In this document: piece by piece, positions 12,599 to 23,771 of the stretch | Layout: every line of letters begins with the position of its first letter | Position numbering within the stretch: the stretch's first letter is position 1 | DNA from: Hermatobates lingyangjiaoensis | Lineage: Eukaryota; Arthropoda; Insecta; Hemiptera; Hermatobatidae | Assembly (NCBI GenBank): GCA_026182355.1 | Contig: JAPFBL010000364.1 | Coordinates: 62,001-126,000 of the forward strand | DNA: 64,000 nucleotides | Direction of reading: 5' to 3' | The notes under the pieces: model-generated | Told to the model about the DNA's origin: nothing | The model's database searches: none | Seen by the model: only the letters and a program-made list of their open reading frames with translations | Translations under genes and position numbers: made by a program

Positions 12599-13920
12599 CA
12601 AATTAAAAAATAAATGAGTAAATAACATTAATAACTAATTGGCCAAGTTTCCATATAAATGAAATAAGGAAAAAGAAGTTTAATTTTAACAGATTGAACA
12701 AAATATGTTTAAATCGTAATACAAGTAATATAACAATGCTTCAGGATATCTCATTATCACAGAACTGACTAAGATCCTGTATGAATGTTAACTCTTAACA
12801 ATTCATCTTTCGGAGCCTGTTTGATACTAGTTAGTTGTTAAAAGTTTCTACTCTATACTATACTTGTTTAAATATATTCACAATGTAACCTAATATTTAT
12901 AGCGCTCTATTAAATATTTCAACCCATTTTGAATCATACTTCCTACCAGCTTTTATTGAACATTCGGAACTATGCGAGGAGTTCTAGAATTGTTGGTTCA
13001 TATTTTTCAAAGATCTCTCATTGCACTTGAAATCAAACTTGCCAATTTTGAGAATGTTCGTTGAGAAATCATTCGGGTGACTCTACCAGCGTTATCATGC
13101 TATTAGGAAAGCTTATAGTAATATTATCTTTACTGACCTCTGTGGTATACAGAGGTATACAATATGCATATATTCAAACCTTGTCCCCACTCAATGGATC
13201 ATCAATTTCTAACCTGTACGAAATATGATTTATTTCAAAGAGCAGCATACGTAAACAAATTTGTTGGATATTTATAATAAAGAATATCCGTACTCAACTT
13301 TATTGACAGGTTGATTCATTTCAGTAATATTAAAAACACCCGAATGTCATTCTGCATTTTAGTTTAATCTGATCGCATATATTGAATTTTCCCAGACAAC
13401 AAGTTAATTCTGCCAATTAACATTAATGCTCAATAGATAAAATATTTCTCACGTTTTAAATTATTTCAGCACTTGTTTAAATATGAAAAACATTGTTCAA
13501 TACTGTTTTGAAAATGAGTTATTTCGTTTTGCGAACAAATTCCTTATAAAATATCTAGGTATACTGGAAATTTTAGATTCACTTTATAATAAATAAATTG
13601 GATTTATTCCTTTATAAATAAATTGGAAGTTATGCACAAACTTTTTTTTGAATACTCATTTTGACACTAACGAAATCAGTGGGAATTTAATTGTATTGGA
13701 AAACGAGTGATAATAAAAATGAAAATTTTGACTGTAAAACTGTCAAAATTATTTTGAAAAATAATTTTTATTTCAAAAATGTTTTTTAAATTTTTATTTA
13801 TCAACCCTGAATGGACACGTGATACTTATTCATTGAGTTATATGGTGGTATGCTTTTATTATTTTTCTTACCTTCCTCTATTTTATATATTATGTATGTG
13901 TATGTACAGTCACTTTCGGT
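12599..13920. other. AT-rich DNA without recognised features
   Basis: No gene or shared repeat recognised. Confidence 0.45.
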
Positions 13921-13948
13921 TGCATAAAAAACCGTTAGTTAGGTTTTT

Positions 13949-13991
13949 GATTCTGACGAAGACTGTTTGTTACGGTTGAAAGATCTTAGCC
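13949..13991 (+). ncRNA. Hammerhead-like motif, family 1
   Basis: CTGACGA at 13953-13959, then A, stem II GACTG...TACGGTT (partly mispaired), GAA, the self-complementary AGATCT and a U before the stem I return. Stem I GATT/AGCC is poorly paired in this copy. The order of parts matches the intact family-1 copies at 23729 and 62454. Confidence 0.45.
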
Positions 13992-14107
13992 TTTTTTTCT
14001 CATTTCATACTGTGGTTTGATCATTTATTAGGTATATACATAGAATATATTTTTTCACAATAAAAACTTGAAATAAAATCATCTACGGTACAGTATGTAA
14101 ATCAGAT

Positions 14108-14505
14108 AATACTTAAATCTTTCAACCAACACATGTGATCTTCGTCAGAGTCTAACTGATACTGAAAGAAGTGATGTGAAAACATCTGAAGTGATGTTGA
14201 AAAGAGTGGGAGGCAAGAGAGATATTTTAAAGGGTGTAAAATGCAGAAGGGAGAAATGACGAGGTCAATAGCTTTATCTACAAGAGTTGATAAACCTTTA
14301 TCACATGATTGTTACCGATTTCTTCCTGAACTCCTTTGTTTACCCGGACTTAGTTTCCCAGAATATTGTTTACTTTCCTGCAGTTTATACCCTTTGAAAT
14401 TCCTCTCTAGCCTCCCACTCTTCTCAACTCCACACCAGATGTTTTCACATCGCTTGTTTCAGTATGAGTTTGAACTCTGACGAATACTACTTGTCTTGGC
14501 TGAAT
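14108..14505. repeat. Foldback element with ~110-base arms
   Basis: The left arm (about 14120-14240) and right arm (about 14378-14500) are imperfect inverted repeats sharing GATGTGAAAACATCTG, AGAGTGGGAGGC and TTTCAAAGGGTATAAA (right-arm form). The loop is about 140 bases and has no recognisable coding. Each arm carries a CTGACGAA hammerhead-like core (minus strand 14112-14152, plus strand near 14476), so this is a further foldback built on family-1 arms. The 79-codon frame at 14241-14480 is inside it and is not called. Confidence 0.65.
14112..14152 (-). ncRNA. Hammerhead-like motif, family 1 (left arm)
   Basis: On the minus strand: GACTCTGACGA, A, then GATCACATGTGTTGGTT in place of the usual stem II, then GAAAGATTTAAGT. 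Core CTGACGA and GAA are intact. The stem III palindrome is changed from AGATCT to AGATTT. Confidence 0.4.
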
Positions 14506-14509
14506 GGCC

Positions 14510-14745
14510 TTAGTCATTCTGTGGTTTACTAACAGAGCAGGATGTAGAAGTTCTAAAACGATAGGAGAGGAAAGTTATTAGTCGGATATTTGGATTAGTA
14601 TGTGAGGAAGGAAGATGGAGATTAAGACCAATAAAGAACTGGCTGACCTTTTTGTGAGTTTGGACATAGTGGTGGAGATACAATGAGCAATATTCAGATG
14701 GTTGGGGCATGTGGAAGGGATGCCGGGAAATAGAGTACCCAAGAA
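14510..14745 (+). pseudogene. LINE reverse transcriptase C-terminal tail
   Basis: The plus strand reads IFRWLGHVEGMPGNRVPKKV..., then GCRRLRGRSSLRWLD. This matches the C-terminal region after the RT domain of many non-LTR retrotransposons (RWLGHV..M, KKVL, GRPRLRWLD, followed by DLRxMGV..WR..xQDRxxWR). After RWLD there is a one-base frame change into VEGDLRGMGVSRCRTLVQDR, then QTWRQPVVQAQALCEL and a stop. The frame decays upstream of about 14660. The LINE clade is not assigned. This unit seeds the tandem array that follows. Confidence 0.65.
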
Positions 14746-15672
14746 AGTCTACAGAGGAAACCCCGGATGTAGAAGATTAAGAGGGCGGTCCAGTTTGAGA
14801 TGGCTGGATGGTGGAGGGAGACCTGAGAGGAATGGGAGTGAGTAGGTGTAGAACTTTGGTCCAGGACCGTCAGACGTGGAGGCAGCCTGTGGTGCAGGCC
14901 CAGGCTCTATGTGAGCTGTAGCGCCAAGGATGATGATGATGAGGTGCAATGGTAGATGATTAAGAGGGCGGTCCAGTTTGAGATGGCTGGATGGTGGAGG
15001 GAGACCTGAGAGGAATGGGAGTGAGTAGGTGTAGAACTTTGGTCCAGGACCGTCAGACGTGGAGGCAGCCTGTGGTGCAGGCCCAGGCTCTATGTGAGCT
15101 GTAGCGCCAAGGATGATGATGATGAGGTGCAATGGTAGATGATTAAGAGGGCGGTCCAGTTTGAGATGGCTGGATGGTGGAGGGAGACCTGAGAGGAATG
15201 GGAGTGAGTAGGTACAGAACTTTAGCCCAGGACCGTCAGACGTGGAGGCAGCCTGTGGTGCAGGCCAGGGCTCTATGTGAGCTGTAGCGCCAAGGATGAT
15301 GATGATGAGGTGCAATGGTAGATGATTAAGAGGGCGGTCCAGTTTGAGATGGCTGGATGGTGGAGGGAGACCTGAGAGGAATGGGAGTGAGTAGGTGCAG
15401 AACTTTGGTCCAGGACCGTCAGACGTGGAGGCAGGCTGTGGTGCAGGCCCAGGCTCTACGACAGCTGTAGCGCCAAGGATGATGATGATGAGGTGCAATG
15501 GTAGATGATTAAGAGGGCGGTCCAGTTTGAGATGGCTGGATGGTGGAGGGAGACCTGAGAGAAATGGGAGTGAGTAGGTGCAGAACTTTGGTCCAGGACC
15601 GTCAGACGTGGAGGCAGGCTGTGGTGCAGGCTCAGGCTCTACGACAGCTGTAGCGCCAAGGATGATGATGAT
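14746..15672 (+). repeat. 183-bp satellite derived from a LINE 3' tail, five units
   Basis: GAGGGCGGTCCAG recurs at 14781, 14964, 15147, 15330 and 15513, exactly 183 bases apart. Each unit contains the last ~55 codons of the LINE (LRWLD, then after a one-base shift DLRGMGVSRC and QDRQTWRQP), the stop and the tail AGCGCCAAGGATGATGATGAT plus GAGGTGCAATGG. Units differ by only a few substitutions. Because 183 is a multiple of three, an antisense frame (14749-15498) stays open through the units and looks like a 61-residue-repeat protein. It has no support as a gene. Confidence 0.85.
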
Positions 15673-17052
15673 TACTGTAGTTTAGACGTTTATATCAAAT
15701 ATCTTATCCAAAAAATAATACATTACTTATTGATGACTGCCTCGAGATCCTATTTTGAGTTGTGACTCTGGTTAGATTAAAACCAATAGACCAAAAATCT
15801 ATGTATTTTTGGATATATTCATTTTCTGAACAATAGATAATTTATATATCACTGAGGAAAAACTAGAATCAGAGTTTGGAAGTGCATATTTTTGCGAGGA
15901 TATTTTTTTACCATTTGCTATTAATTAAACTAGATTCTTTTCCTCCATTACGTCTAATAAATGATTTTAGCAAAATCGTAAACTTTTCCAACAATGCTTA
16001 ACTGACTCAAACCATAAATTTAAAGCAGGCTGTTAGAAAGCATATTAGCACATTCCTCTTGAAAATGAAATCTATATCTCAGCTATCAGTATAAAAAGTT
16101 TTCCAATTAGCCTCCTCTAAAATTTCACTAACTGTGGTTCTTTTAATTACTTTTTCCTCAGACGGAAACTTAAATAATTCCTTTAGATTAGTGAAGTTTA
16201 GCCAAGTTTGAAAAAAAAAAAATTTAAAAGGTCTTTTCATTTTTGATGAAGCGGTATCTTTGATCAAAAGAGGAAAGTTATGGCGGGGTAATTCAATTGC
16301 GAGATTAATATTTTCTATGTATTTGTGCTAAAATTTTCCTTTTAATTCAAAATATATATATATTTTAATTCGAAAAGTTATTTCTCAGACTTTTGAATTA
16401 TAAGATAATAAATTCTATGATTACCACACTGGATTCAATTAAATGTATATAGAGTAAAAGTTTAAATTTGCGTTTTCTTAGTTAAACTGAACTTTACTTC
16501 ATTCATGGAAATAACCTTTTTCCGTATGTTTAGTGTATAATTATGAAGAAAAAGATGAAAAGCATAAATCAATGCGCAGTGCCATTGATCATTTGCAAAA
16601 GTTTAAATTTATTTTAGTATGCATAAATCAAAATAGCATGAGAATCAATCTCGGTTTGTCCAAAGTAAAGCGATAAAGATGTCGGCTCTTCCACTAAACT
16701 TTACCCATCAATATTCAGATCTTCAGTGTTTTTAGTTTCTTGCTAAACATTTTGTTTATTTATTGGCTAAATAAGGCCATAACAAGTGGAATCGACTTCA
16801 ATATATGTGCTTATTTTCTTCAGGCTTTGGTTTCGAAGTTTCTCGACTTGTCCTAATTCTTTGTTTATATATAACTTTTGTATTTTGAAGGCAATTCTTT
16901 AAGAAATTTATGTTTAATTGTGTAAATTGTTTCTAAATGCTGATACATATAGCTAAAGGTGAAAGACAAATATTTATTTAGTACAAATATCTAAACCTTA
17001 AAAAAAATAAATAGCTACTTACTTTTAAGTTACTTTTTTTTTTTTAATAGAA
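15673..17052. other. AT-rich DNA without recognised features
   Basis: No gene or shared repeat seen. Confidence 0.45.
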
Positions 17053-17202
17053 CAAGGTTACGTTGGGTTAGATTAAGTTCATGTGGCTGTCGTCGAACAT
17101 TAGGCCTTTTGTGATACCACACAATGAAGATTGATTCTACATTAGGAGTCCCCTAAATTTTGCTTAATTCAAGTGTATTTAGAGTAGGGATCTTTAAACA
17201 TC
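17053..17202 (-). repeat. tRNA-derived SINE, 3' part
   Basis: Minus-oriented tail of the SINE: GTGATACCACACAATGAAG, TTGATTCTACATTAG and CAAGTGTATTTAGAGTAGG. It is cut at about 17202, directly at the start of the next repeat. Confidence 0.75.
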
Positions 17203-17400
17203 ACCTTAGAGACTGACAGGTAAAGGTCGGAGGGGACACACCCTCCGCAGAGGTATGAGGTAGAGGAGGATACGATAGAGCATGAGTCGTAACGTAACTT
17301 ACACTCTCATTTACTCATTTACTCTACGTTACTTTATTTTTCTTGTTTTAATATGTTTCACTTAACGTGAAACGAAGCCTAGCTGACTACGTTTGTATAG
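17203..17400 (+). repeat. Dispersed repeat, family shared with 3800-3985
   Basis: Plus-strand copy of the unclassified ~190-base repeat at 3800-3985: CACCTTAGAGACTG, GGATACGATAGAG, GTAACTTACACTCT and TTTCTTGTTTTAATAT. The junction with the SINE tail at 17202 is abrupt, suggesting one inserted into the other. Confidence 0.5.
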
Positions 17401-18755
17401 AGAGAAGTTTTTTATTTTTATTATTTTTTTTTACTTTCTTTTCTAATTCTCACTTTAACCTTCTTCAATCTTTCTTCAGGATTTTTTTACTTGGCTTCAC
17501 TTTTTTAGGCTTTTAAAGTGATGGTAATGGTTTCATTACGACCACTATACAACGCTTCATCGTACATCGTATCTCGAGCAAATCTTCGTATATCTAGACA
17601 AAGTTTTAGTTAGAAACATTACATGGTAATTAATACTCATAAGCCGAGGTGGCACGTATTCTCAATATCTCTTCACTTTATTCAACTAACTTATAGTTAT
17701 TTGGGAAACCAACATTAAAATAAACCAAATACCAGAAAACCAAAAGCAATTCTTTAAGGGTTAATTGGATATATGTCTGATATAGAAATAAAATATTTCA
17801 AATATTAAAATGAAAAATAAAATTAATTTAAAATAATATCTAAAACTAACAGGCGTACATATTCTCACTGCTGGTTTGAATAACAATCGACAATAAATAG
17901 AAATATCTGAAGTAGTTTTGGGTTGTTTACAACGCAGTTAATATTACAATTCAAGTCAAGTGAATAAGAAATACAGGTGTCAAATAGCATTCATAGAAAT
18001 AATCTATCTGACTGTATACAAGTACAGTGATTGTACTCTTGCAATGACTGAAACCTGTAGTCACGTACAACTCCAAGTCTTTGACCGTCTTTCATTTATG
18101 GTCACTCCAAGACTTTTTTGTGCAAGAAAATTTAGAAGATATGTAGACCAGTATTTTTCCAATAGAATTCACTAACAGAAAAATAGACTAAAATATGAGA
18201 TCTTCCAAGGATATGATGATAATGATTTTTTAAAAAAAATTAAGAATTTGAGAAATAAAGGAAAACAGTCAGTTGGGAAAAATTTTGAAAGGTAAAAGAT
18301 ATTTAGGATTTAGAAAAAAGGGGAGGCAAAGAGGAAGATCGATGAAGAGGTGTAATAAAACCCAGTCATGCTGCAGAAATACGATAAAAAAGCTGAATAG
18401 AATAGTGTTACAATTATAGAATGCGGTGGAAACACACCCCTCACCCCACCCAACAGTCACACGGATCACTAATCAAGCTGTATTGTGCTTTGCATAGTCT
18501 GACTGCAGACATCTACCACCACACACTGTATATATATCCACGGCGACTGGCATTTATCACTCAACAGATGACACATTTTGGCCTAAACTTATTCCAAATT
18601 AATATATATATACGGCGTACTTGGTCTCCCACTCTCTTTTCTCCTGTAGACGGATTATCCCAAAATTTGAGTTAGAAAGTGTGTTCCTTTACTCTATGTG
18701 TTAGTCTTCTTCAATTTTGAACTAGTATTGTGTCCAGTCCGTTTATTAAGTGAAT
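17400..18755. other. AT-rich DNA without recognised features
   Basis: No gene or shared repeat seen. Frames at 17960-18175 and 18421-18675 have no recognisable domain and background composition. Confidence 0.4.
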
Positions 18756-18756
18756 T

Positions 18757-18805
<49 letters not shown>

Positions 18806-18806
18806 T
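18757..18806. repeat. (CA)n followed by (TA)n microsatellite
   Basis: About 34 bases of CA then about 14 of TA, directly left of a family-2 foldback. Confidence 0.95.
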
Positions 18807-18809
18807 TCA

Positions 18810-19090
18810 AAGTAGAAAAAGAAACATAGAAAAATTAAAAGCACACACTTACAGTCTCTAATTTTCGGATTGAACCGTCTTCAGGAGGGATAATAGAGGG
18901 AACCAAGGGCACTGATTCAGAGACGGTTGGAGACCCATTCTTTCCAACCATCTTTCTGTGGGTCTCCAACCGTCTCTGAAACAGTGCGCTTGATTTCCCT
19001 CTCTTATCCCTTCTGAAGATGGTTCAAACCAAAAATTAGAGACTGTAAGTACGTGCTTTTAATTTCTCTATGTATCTTTTTCTATATTGT
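18810..19090. repeat. Family-2 foldback with two hammerhead-like arms
   Basis: The left arm (18815-18945) and right arm (18958-19090) are inverted copies sharing TTCAGAGACGGTTGGAGACC, AGAGGGAA, ACAGTCTCTAATTTTCGG and AAGCACACACTTACAG. The spacer is only about 15 bases. Each arm has a CTGAAGA core (minus at 18878-18884, plus at 19013-19019). Single arms of the same family occur at 43440-43620, 47080-47260 and 56190-56280, and a degraded pair at 49660-49830. Confidence 0.75.
18855..18888 (-). ncRNA. Hammerhead-like motif, family 2 (left arm)
   Basis: On the minus strand: CCTC, CTGAAGA, C, GGTTCAATCC (stem II GG..CC), GAA, AATT, A, GAGA. The core is intact and stem III is the self-complementary AATT. 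In the related copy at 43532 stem I is TCTC/GAGA. Confidence 0.45.
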
Positions 19091-19129
19091 ACTATATTTG
19101 TCCGTTTCAGATCGTATTTCCAATGAAAA

Positions 19130-19205
19130 AGTATATATATATATATATATATATAACATATATTATGTAACGTAATACTAGACTTAAAGTTGGTAAGATA
19201 TTTAA

Positions 19206-19264
<59 letters not shown>
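19130..19264. repeat. Two (TA)n microsatellites
   Basis: TA tracts at about 19133-19154 and 19208-19262. A 115-codon minus frame that crosses them is low-complexity (repeating Tyr-Ile) and not a gene. Confidence 0.95.
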
Positions 19265-19265
<1 letters not shown>

Positions 19266-20690
19266 GTAAGATTATGGGCCAGGTTAGCTGAGTGCATACC
19301 ATACCATACGCATACCATAAAAAAGAAATTTTAACAAAAAATAAATCATTCAAGTCATTAACATCAAACTTCATTAAATTCAAACATGTTTAATATTTTA
19401 TAAGTATAAAGTACTTTGGTTTTGTTAAAATAGAAAAACATTGTTTTAAAACTTAAAAACCTTCCAAACACCATTAAAAAGTTAAATTTGAAGAGTTAAG
19501 CACATTTTTAAAAGCAGTTTTTAAAAAAAAAACTTTTAAAACACATAGGTGATGGCCAAGTTAAAGATCCGGTCTAGTTGTCTCATTTGAATAATCTGCT
19601 TTTGTAATCACTGTCTTCTTGAATTGGAGAGATTTTTGATGACTTACTGAGGTGTTTAATTTAAAATATTGTTAGCTCTGTAATTATATATGAAACATGG
19701 ATCAGTGAAGGGAAACTGTCAGGCATTTTTATTTACATCGGTTAGGTATAAATAAATCAAGAGTAGAAATGTTTTATGATCAATGCAACCACATAACGAT
19801 GTGTTATCATAAAATATCGTATTTCAAACACGTAATATTCTTATTCAAGTTTATCTGGTATGTACCAGAGAATTGATTGTAAGAACGGCCATGGATTTGT
19901 AATAGCCCATTCCCCTTTTACTTCCTTACTGCTAGTAGTAAGTAGTTATCATAAAACGCTGCAATTCGAACACTTTGTATTCTTCTTCAGTTTATCTAGC
20001 AAATAAAGGGAATAGAATATAGCAATGGAGTTATAGGTTATGGAATATAGGTTATAGAATATAGAATATAAGTTATGGAGTTGTAACAGCCCATTCCCTA
20101 TCTACATAGTTACTACAGGTAGATAAACGTTGAGAGGACCCGTATGTTTCAACGTGTTGTTCAATAGTCAATCTTTGTTAAACTAGTTGCCTTTTCGAAT
20201 TCCTAATATGAATGGTATTTATGGAAAAACATCAGAGTAATACTTATTATTTGCGCTCTTTTTAATTAAATAAATGTAAAAACTTCAGTTTTGTTTAGTA
20301 TTTCAGAGGCCAGTATGAACTTCATCTATTGTTCTTCAGACAATAGTTAAAGAACAGATATATTCTACACTTCTAACAATAATATGATAATTGAAATTTG
20401 TTGATTGACTTATTATGTGGTATATTTAAATTTTGTTTTTGACATACAAGTATTATTTAAAACATTGTAACGTTTTGAATACATAGAGCTCTTTTTCATA
20501 GTAATCTCCTCATCTACCTAAACACCTGACGTGACTTGATAAAGACTACTATGCGTTTGAAACTCCTTAACCTTATAGAACATTTGTATTTCAATCATAG
20601 TTAACAAGGTTTTACAATAAACACGTGATATAAAAATCAATGTCTAAACCACAGTAAGAAATCAGAAATACTAAAATTACTTGTTTTAGT
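19265..20690. other. AT-rich DNA with decayed family-5 hammerhead-like pieces
   Basis: No gene seen. Near 19830-19860 and 19955-19995 the minus strand reads TGAATAAGAATATTACGTGTTTGAAATACG and CTGAAGAAGAATACAAAG, then GTTCGAATTGCAGCG. These resemble the family-5 motif at 32454 and 57395, but cores or hairpins are damaged. Confidence 0.35.
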
Positions 20691-20840
20691 ATTAGTGAAG
20701 CTCTGAAGAAGATGACTTCTCAGTTAGACTCTGATGAAGATAACTTTTTTAATATCACTTAGACTCTGATGAAGGTGACTTATTTTTGCTGAAAGATCTT
20801 AGTTTTTTTCTGATTTCTTACTATGCTTTTGTCGTTAGGT
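20640..20840 (+). repeat. Degraded family-1 element
   Basis: Three CTGATGAAG or CTGAAGAAG cores (20703, 20730 and 20766) are followed by one GAAAGATCTTAG (20791-20803) and the CTGATTTCTTACTATG flank of family 1. The multiple cores suggest local slippage. Stem II does not form. Confidence 0.45.
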
Positions 20841-20849
20841 CATGGTATG

Positions 20850-22300
20850 CACTGATGTATTAGCAGAGTCTGCAGTGAGTGCATGGAAAGGAGTTCCATT
20901 AGTGAGCCATCGACAACCGTTTTACCTCTTATTTTACAGTTGACGCGAAAACATTCTTAATATTTAAGATATTAAAAAAATAATTTAATATTTATTTAAA
21001 ATCGTAACATCTCTTAAGCCCTCATTAATACCACGGTAATGATTTCAGTTCAGGTATACAGACTTCTCATCAGCCATAAATCTTACAAAGCTATAGCAGC
21101 ATCAAATTCCAGAGTGGATAAACATTATAATAAGTTTAAATAAAACGTGTTGAGTATCCTCTTTACTACTTTTAATATTTTACTCCTAAACATTTTGCAT
21201 GGATTTTTTTTTACCTTTTCAATATGTAAAAAATCCATTATGCGCTCACTTTTTTATTTTTTCCATTACATTAATTTAGTCTGCTTTCAACAGACTGAAA
21301 GTCGTGTGGTTTGAAAACGTCAGCTTCCACAGGAGTGTGGTGTAATACATTCTGTATTTCTCCAAAATTTTCTGAAACTCTGACAGTTTATTTTACTTTC
21401 TAACCTTTTACTGATGAGATGAACTGTTGATCAAAATTACAATCTTAGTATGTGATATGTTGTGTTTAAATAATGAATACAATGAACAAGAACCATGAAC
21501 ATTCACTCCTGATGATCTCGGATGCTGAAATATTGAAGGAAAACTTTGTCGGGGTTTTTCTGTGTGTTTTTTGGTGATTTCTTATAAAATGTTGCTATGG
21601 ATATGTATATTTCATTATATAGGAAAACTGCATAAACATAAACGATTCTATACATTCCTGTATTTTGAGTCTAGCTGTCAACAGGAGTAGAAGTAGGCCG
21701 CTTTTTAACTAAACTGCAAGTGTAGGGTATTAGCCACTTGAAGGGTTTCACTACAAAGAATGTGTGCTGCGATCTTATGTCACAATGTAGATTACCAGAC
21801 ATCCTGCAAACGTCAAAAAGTGCAAAGACTGAAATAGTATCTGCGATTATTGACCCGTATCCTCCCTACTAACTATTGAAAATAGGTATATCCGCTATTC
21901 TAGGAGTCAGAGCTGATTTTATTACCACAAATCAATATTAAAACTTTGTTTCTACCAGAGCTGATCGTTGCCTACTTTGTCCCAACTTGTAGCCAGGTAA
22001 CAGGAAATAAAATACCACTTCCTACACAGCAGCGGAAAAAAACCCGAGCCCAAGCCAGAGAACCACCCTAATGTCCAGAAAAAGGAAGGTTTGGAAGTAC
22101 AACCTCCGTGAATCACATCTCTGTCAGGCTCAGAGACATGATTGTCTGGGTTAGTGCCACAGAACGACTTTCGGATGACACTCTGAACCCTTACATTGTC
22201 TAATTAATGCTCTTAATTTTCTTAACTGGAGCAACGGCTTAGCCTGGTATTTCACCTCAACCTCTAGCTTCAGCCGAGAGAACCTCCTATTACGGTAGTA
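20850..22300. other. DNA without recognised features
   Basis: No gene or shared repeat seen. The stretch is somewhat less AT-rich around 21900-22200. Confidence 0.4.
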
Positions 22301-22302
22301 AA

Positions 22303-22624
22303 GGGCTAGGTTAGGTCATTGGCAACATGCTTGCCTCTGAACTGGTAGATCTAAGGTTCAATACTCACTCTGGTCCTCAATTTATTCACGTGGGAGGTGA
22401 ATAAATCTGAGCTTTCGTCCATCAGAGAGGACTTTAAGCCGTCGTTCCCAAGCCTGTAAGATGTTAGGAACTCGTTAAAGACCGCTACCATAAATAAACT
22501 TGAGTTGGGCAAAATTTAGCCTGATGTAGAATCAATCTTCATTATGTGTTACCACAAATAGGGCAAATGTTCGGCCTATGTGTGGTCTCTTGTAAGGGAC
22601 TGCAACTGCATCCTAGCCTAACCT
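22303..22624 (+). repeat. tRNA-derived SINE, full-length plus copy
   Basis: The best plus-strand copy. The head has GGTTAGG, an A-box-like TGGCAACATGC (22320-22330) and a B box GGTTCAATACT (22355-22365). The body has TCAATTTATTCACG, TCCATCAGAGAGGAC, GTTAGGAACTCGTTAAAGACC, TTGAGTTGGGCAAAATTTAG, GTAGAATCAATCTTC and GGCCTATGTGTGGTCTC. It ends in TAGCCTAACC. The near-identical order in five other places defines the family. Confidence 0.85.
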
Positions 22625-23615
22625 ATACGTTAGTACATTCTTAGTCACCTGGGAATCAAAACCTCTGTGCTGCAGGGATTCTTAATTCTGTGCCATTAGG
22701 GTTTCGGAAATTACAAAAAAAAACGGATGTAACTTATATAATCCCAATGTTCGCTTAATGCACAATATAAAAAAGTATATATTAATTTTTGAAAAAATAG
22801 AAAAATAATAAAAGAAATTATTATTTGAAATTATTTTTCTTGACGAATAAGTAAATATTTTACCCGAAATGATGAAGTAATTTAGTAAAGTAGAGTGGAG
22901 TTATTTTTAATTAATGAAGTTTGCAGGGACTTCATCATGATATTTTTGAAAACAAATTGTAGGATTTTTTTTGAAGAGAGTGATTCTGACAAGTAATCAA
23001 CAAAGTGGTACTTGACAAAAAAGACATGTAAATATTTTTTATAAAATAATTTGAGAGGTACGTTCATGTTTGGGGTGTGAGGCGGAGGGACATGACAGCG
23101 TTGGCCCAGTGGTGGGGATTGGATGTAATGAAAGTAGACGTGTGCTTTTGAAGTTGTTTCCAAACTTTGGCAGTCAGCCTAAAACAATACCTTCTTTTTC
23201 TTTTGATCTACCATCCGGACGTCTTTTTGTTTCTTACCGTGAAATCAAGCTTCAAAACAAACTGATATCTCTATTTATACTTTTAGGTGAACTGGAAAAT
23301 AAACAGATTGTCAAAATATCCGAATAAACACGAAACATAACTTTAAACATTTTCAAATGAACCAACTTGATAATTATTGAACAAGCTATTTAAGTTTATT
23401 TTCCTTGGTCTGTAAGCTAATATCATTGAACTAATTTTGATAGTGGAATCATTCGAGATTTAATTTCAATTTAATTCAAGCCTTCCCAAATCCTTGAGAA
23501 GAAGGTATTCAGAATCCTTGAAAAACTGGTGAAGAAAATGACATCAGTGAAATACGGTCAGTTGTTCAATGAAATATGCTTAAATGAAGGACTGCTTCCA
23601 AATTTTACAAATATA
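22625..23615. other. AT-rich DNA without recognised features
   Basis: No gene or shared repeat seen. The 93-codon minus and 85-codon plus frames around 22882-23327 overlap each other and have no domain. Confidence 0.4.
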
Positions 23616-23658
23616 TGTATATCAATGATCAAACCACAATAAGAAAATGGGAAAACAA

Positions 23659-23701
23659 GACTAAGATCTTTCAACCGTAACAAGCGGTCTTCGTCAGAGT
23701 C
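23659..23701 (-). ncRNA. Hammerhead-like motif, family 1 (left arm, intact)
   Basis: Minus strand: stem I GACT, core CTGACGA, one extra A, stem II GACCG/CGGTT (closing pair G-U) around CTTGTTA, GAA, self-complementary AGATCT (A15.1 and U16.1 positions included), U at the cleavage position, then stem I return AGTC. All core positions are kept. Stem III is too short to close on itself but could pair between two molecules. Confidence 0.6.
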
Positions 23702-23728
23702 AAAAACTCAACCCTCAGTTGGGTTTTT

Positions 23729-23771
23729 GACTCTGATGAAGACCGCTTGTTACGGTTGAAAGATCTTAGTC
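23729..23771 (+). ncRNA. Hammerhead-like motif, family 1 (right arm, intact)
   Basis: Same parts as its partner on the left arm, here with the consensus core CTGATGA (23733-23739). Stem I GACT (23729-23732) pairs with AGTC (23768-23771). It lies 27 bases from its inverted partner. Confidence 0.6.

Larger units (their letters stand above)
13920..14155. repeat. Family-1 foldback, degraded, with two hammerhead-like arms
   Basis: The right-facing arm (13940-14035) contains GGTTTTTGATTCTGACGAAG, TACGGTTGAAAGATCTTAG and a TGTGGTTTGATCATTTATT block. The left-facing arm (14100-14155) contains CTTTCAACCAACAC and CTTCGTCAGAG. The two arms are inverted relative to each other, like the intact palindromes at 23618-23806 and 62330-62530. 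Confidence 0.65.

Noticed and set aside
14749..15498. 249-codon minus frame with four 61-residue repeats, looking like a repetitive secreted protein
   Set aside because: It is antisense to LINE-tail satellite units; the frame stays open only because the unit length is a multiple of three.
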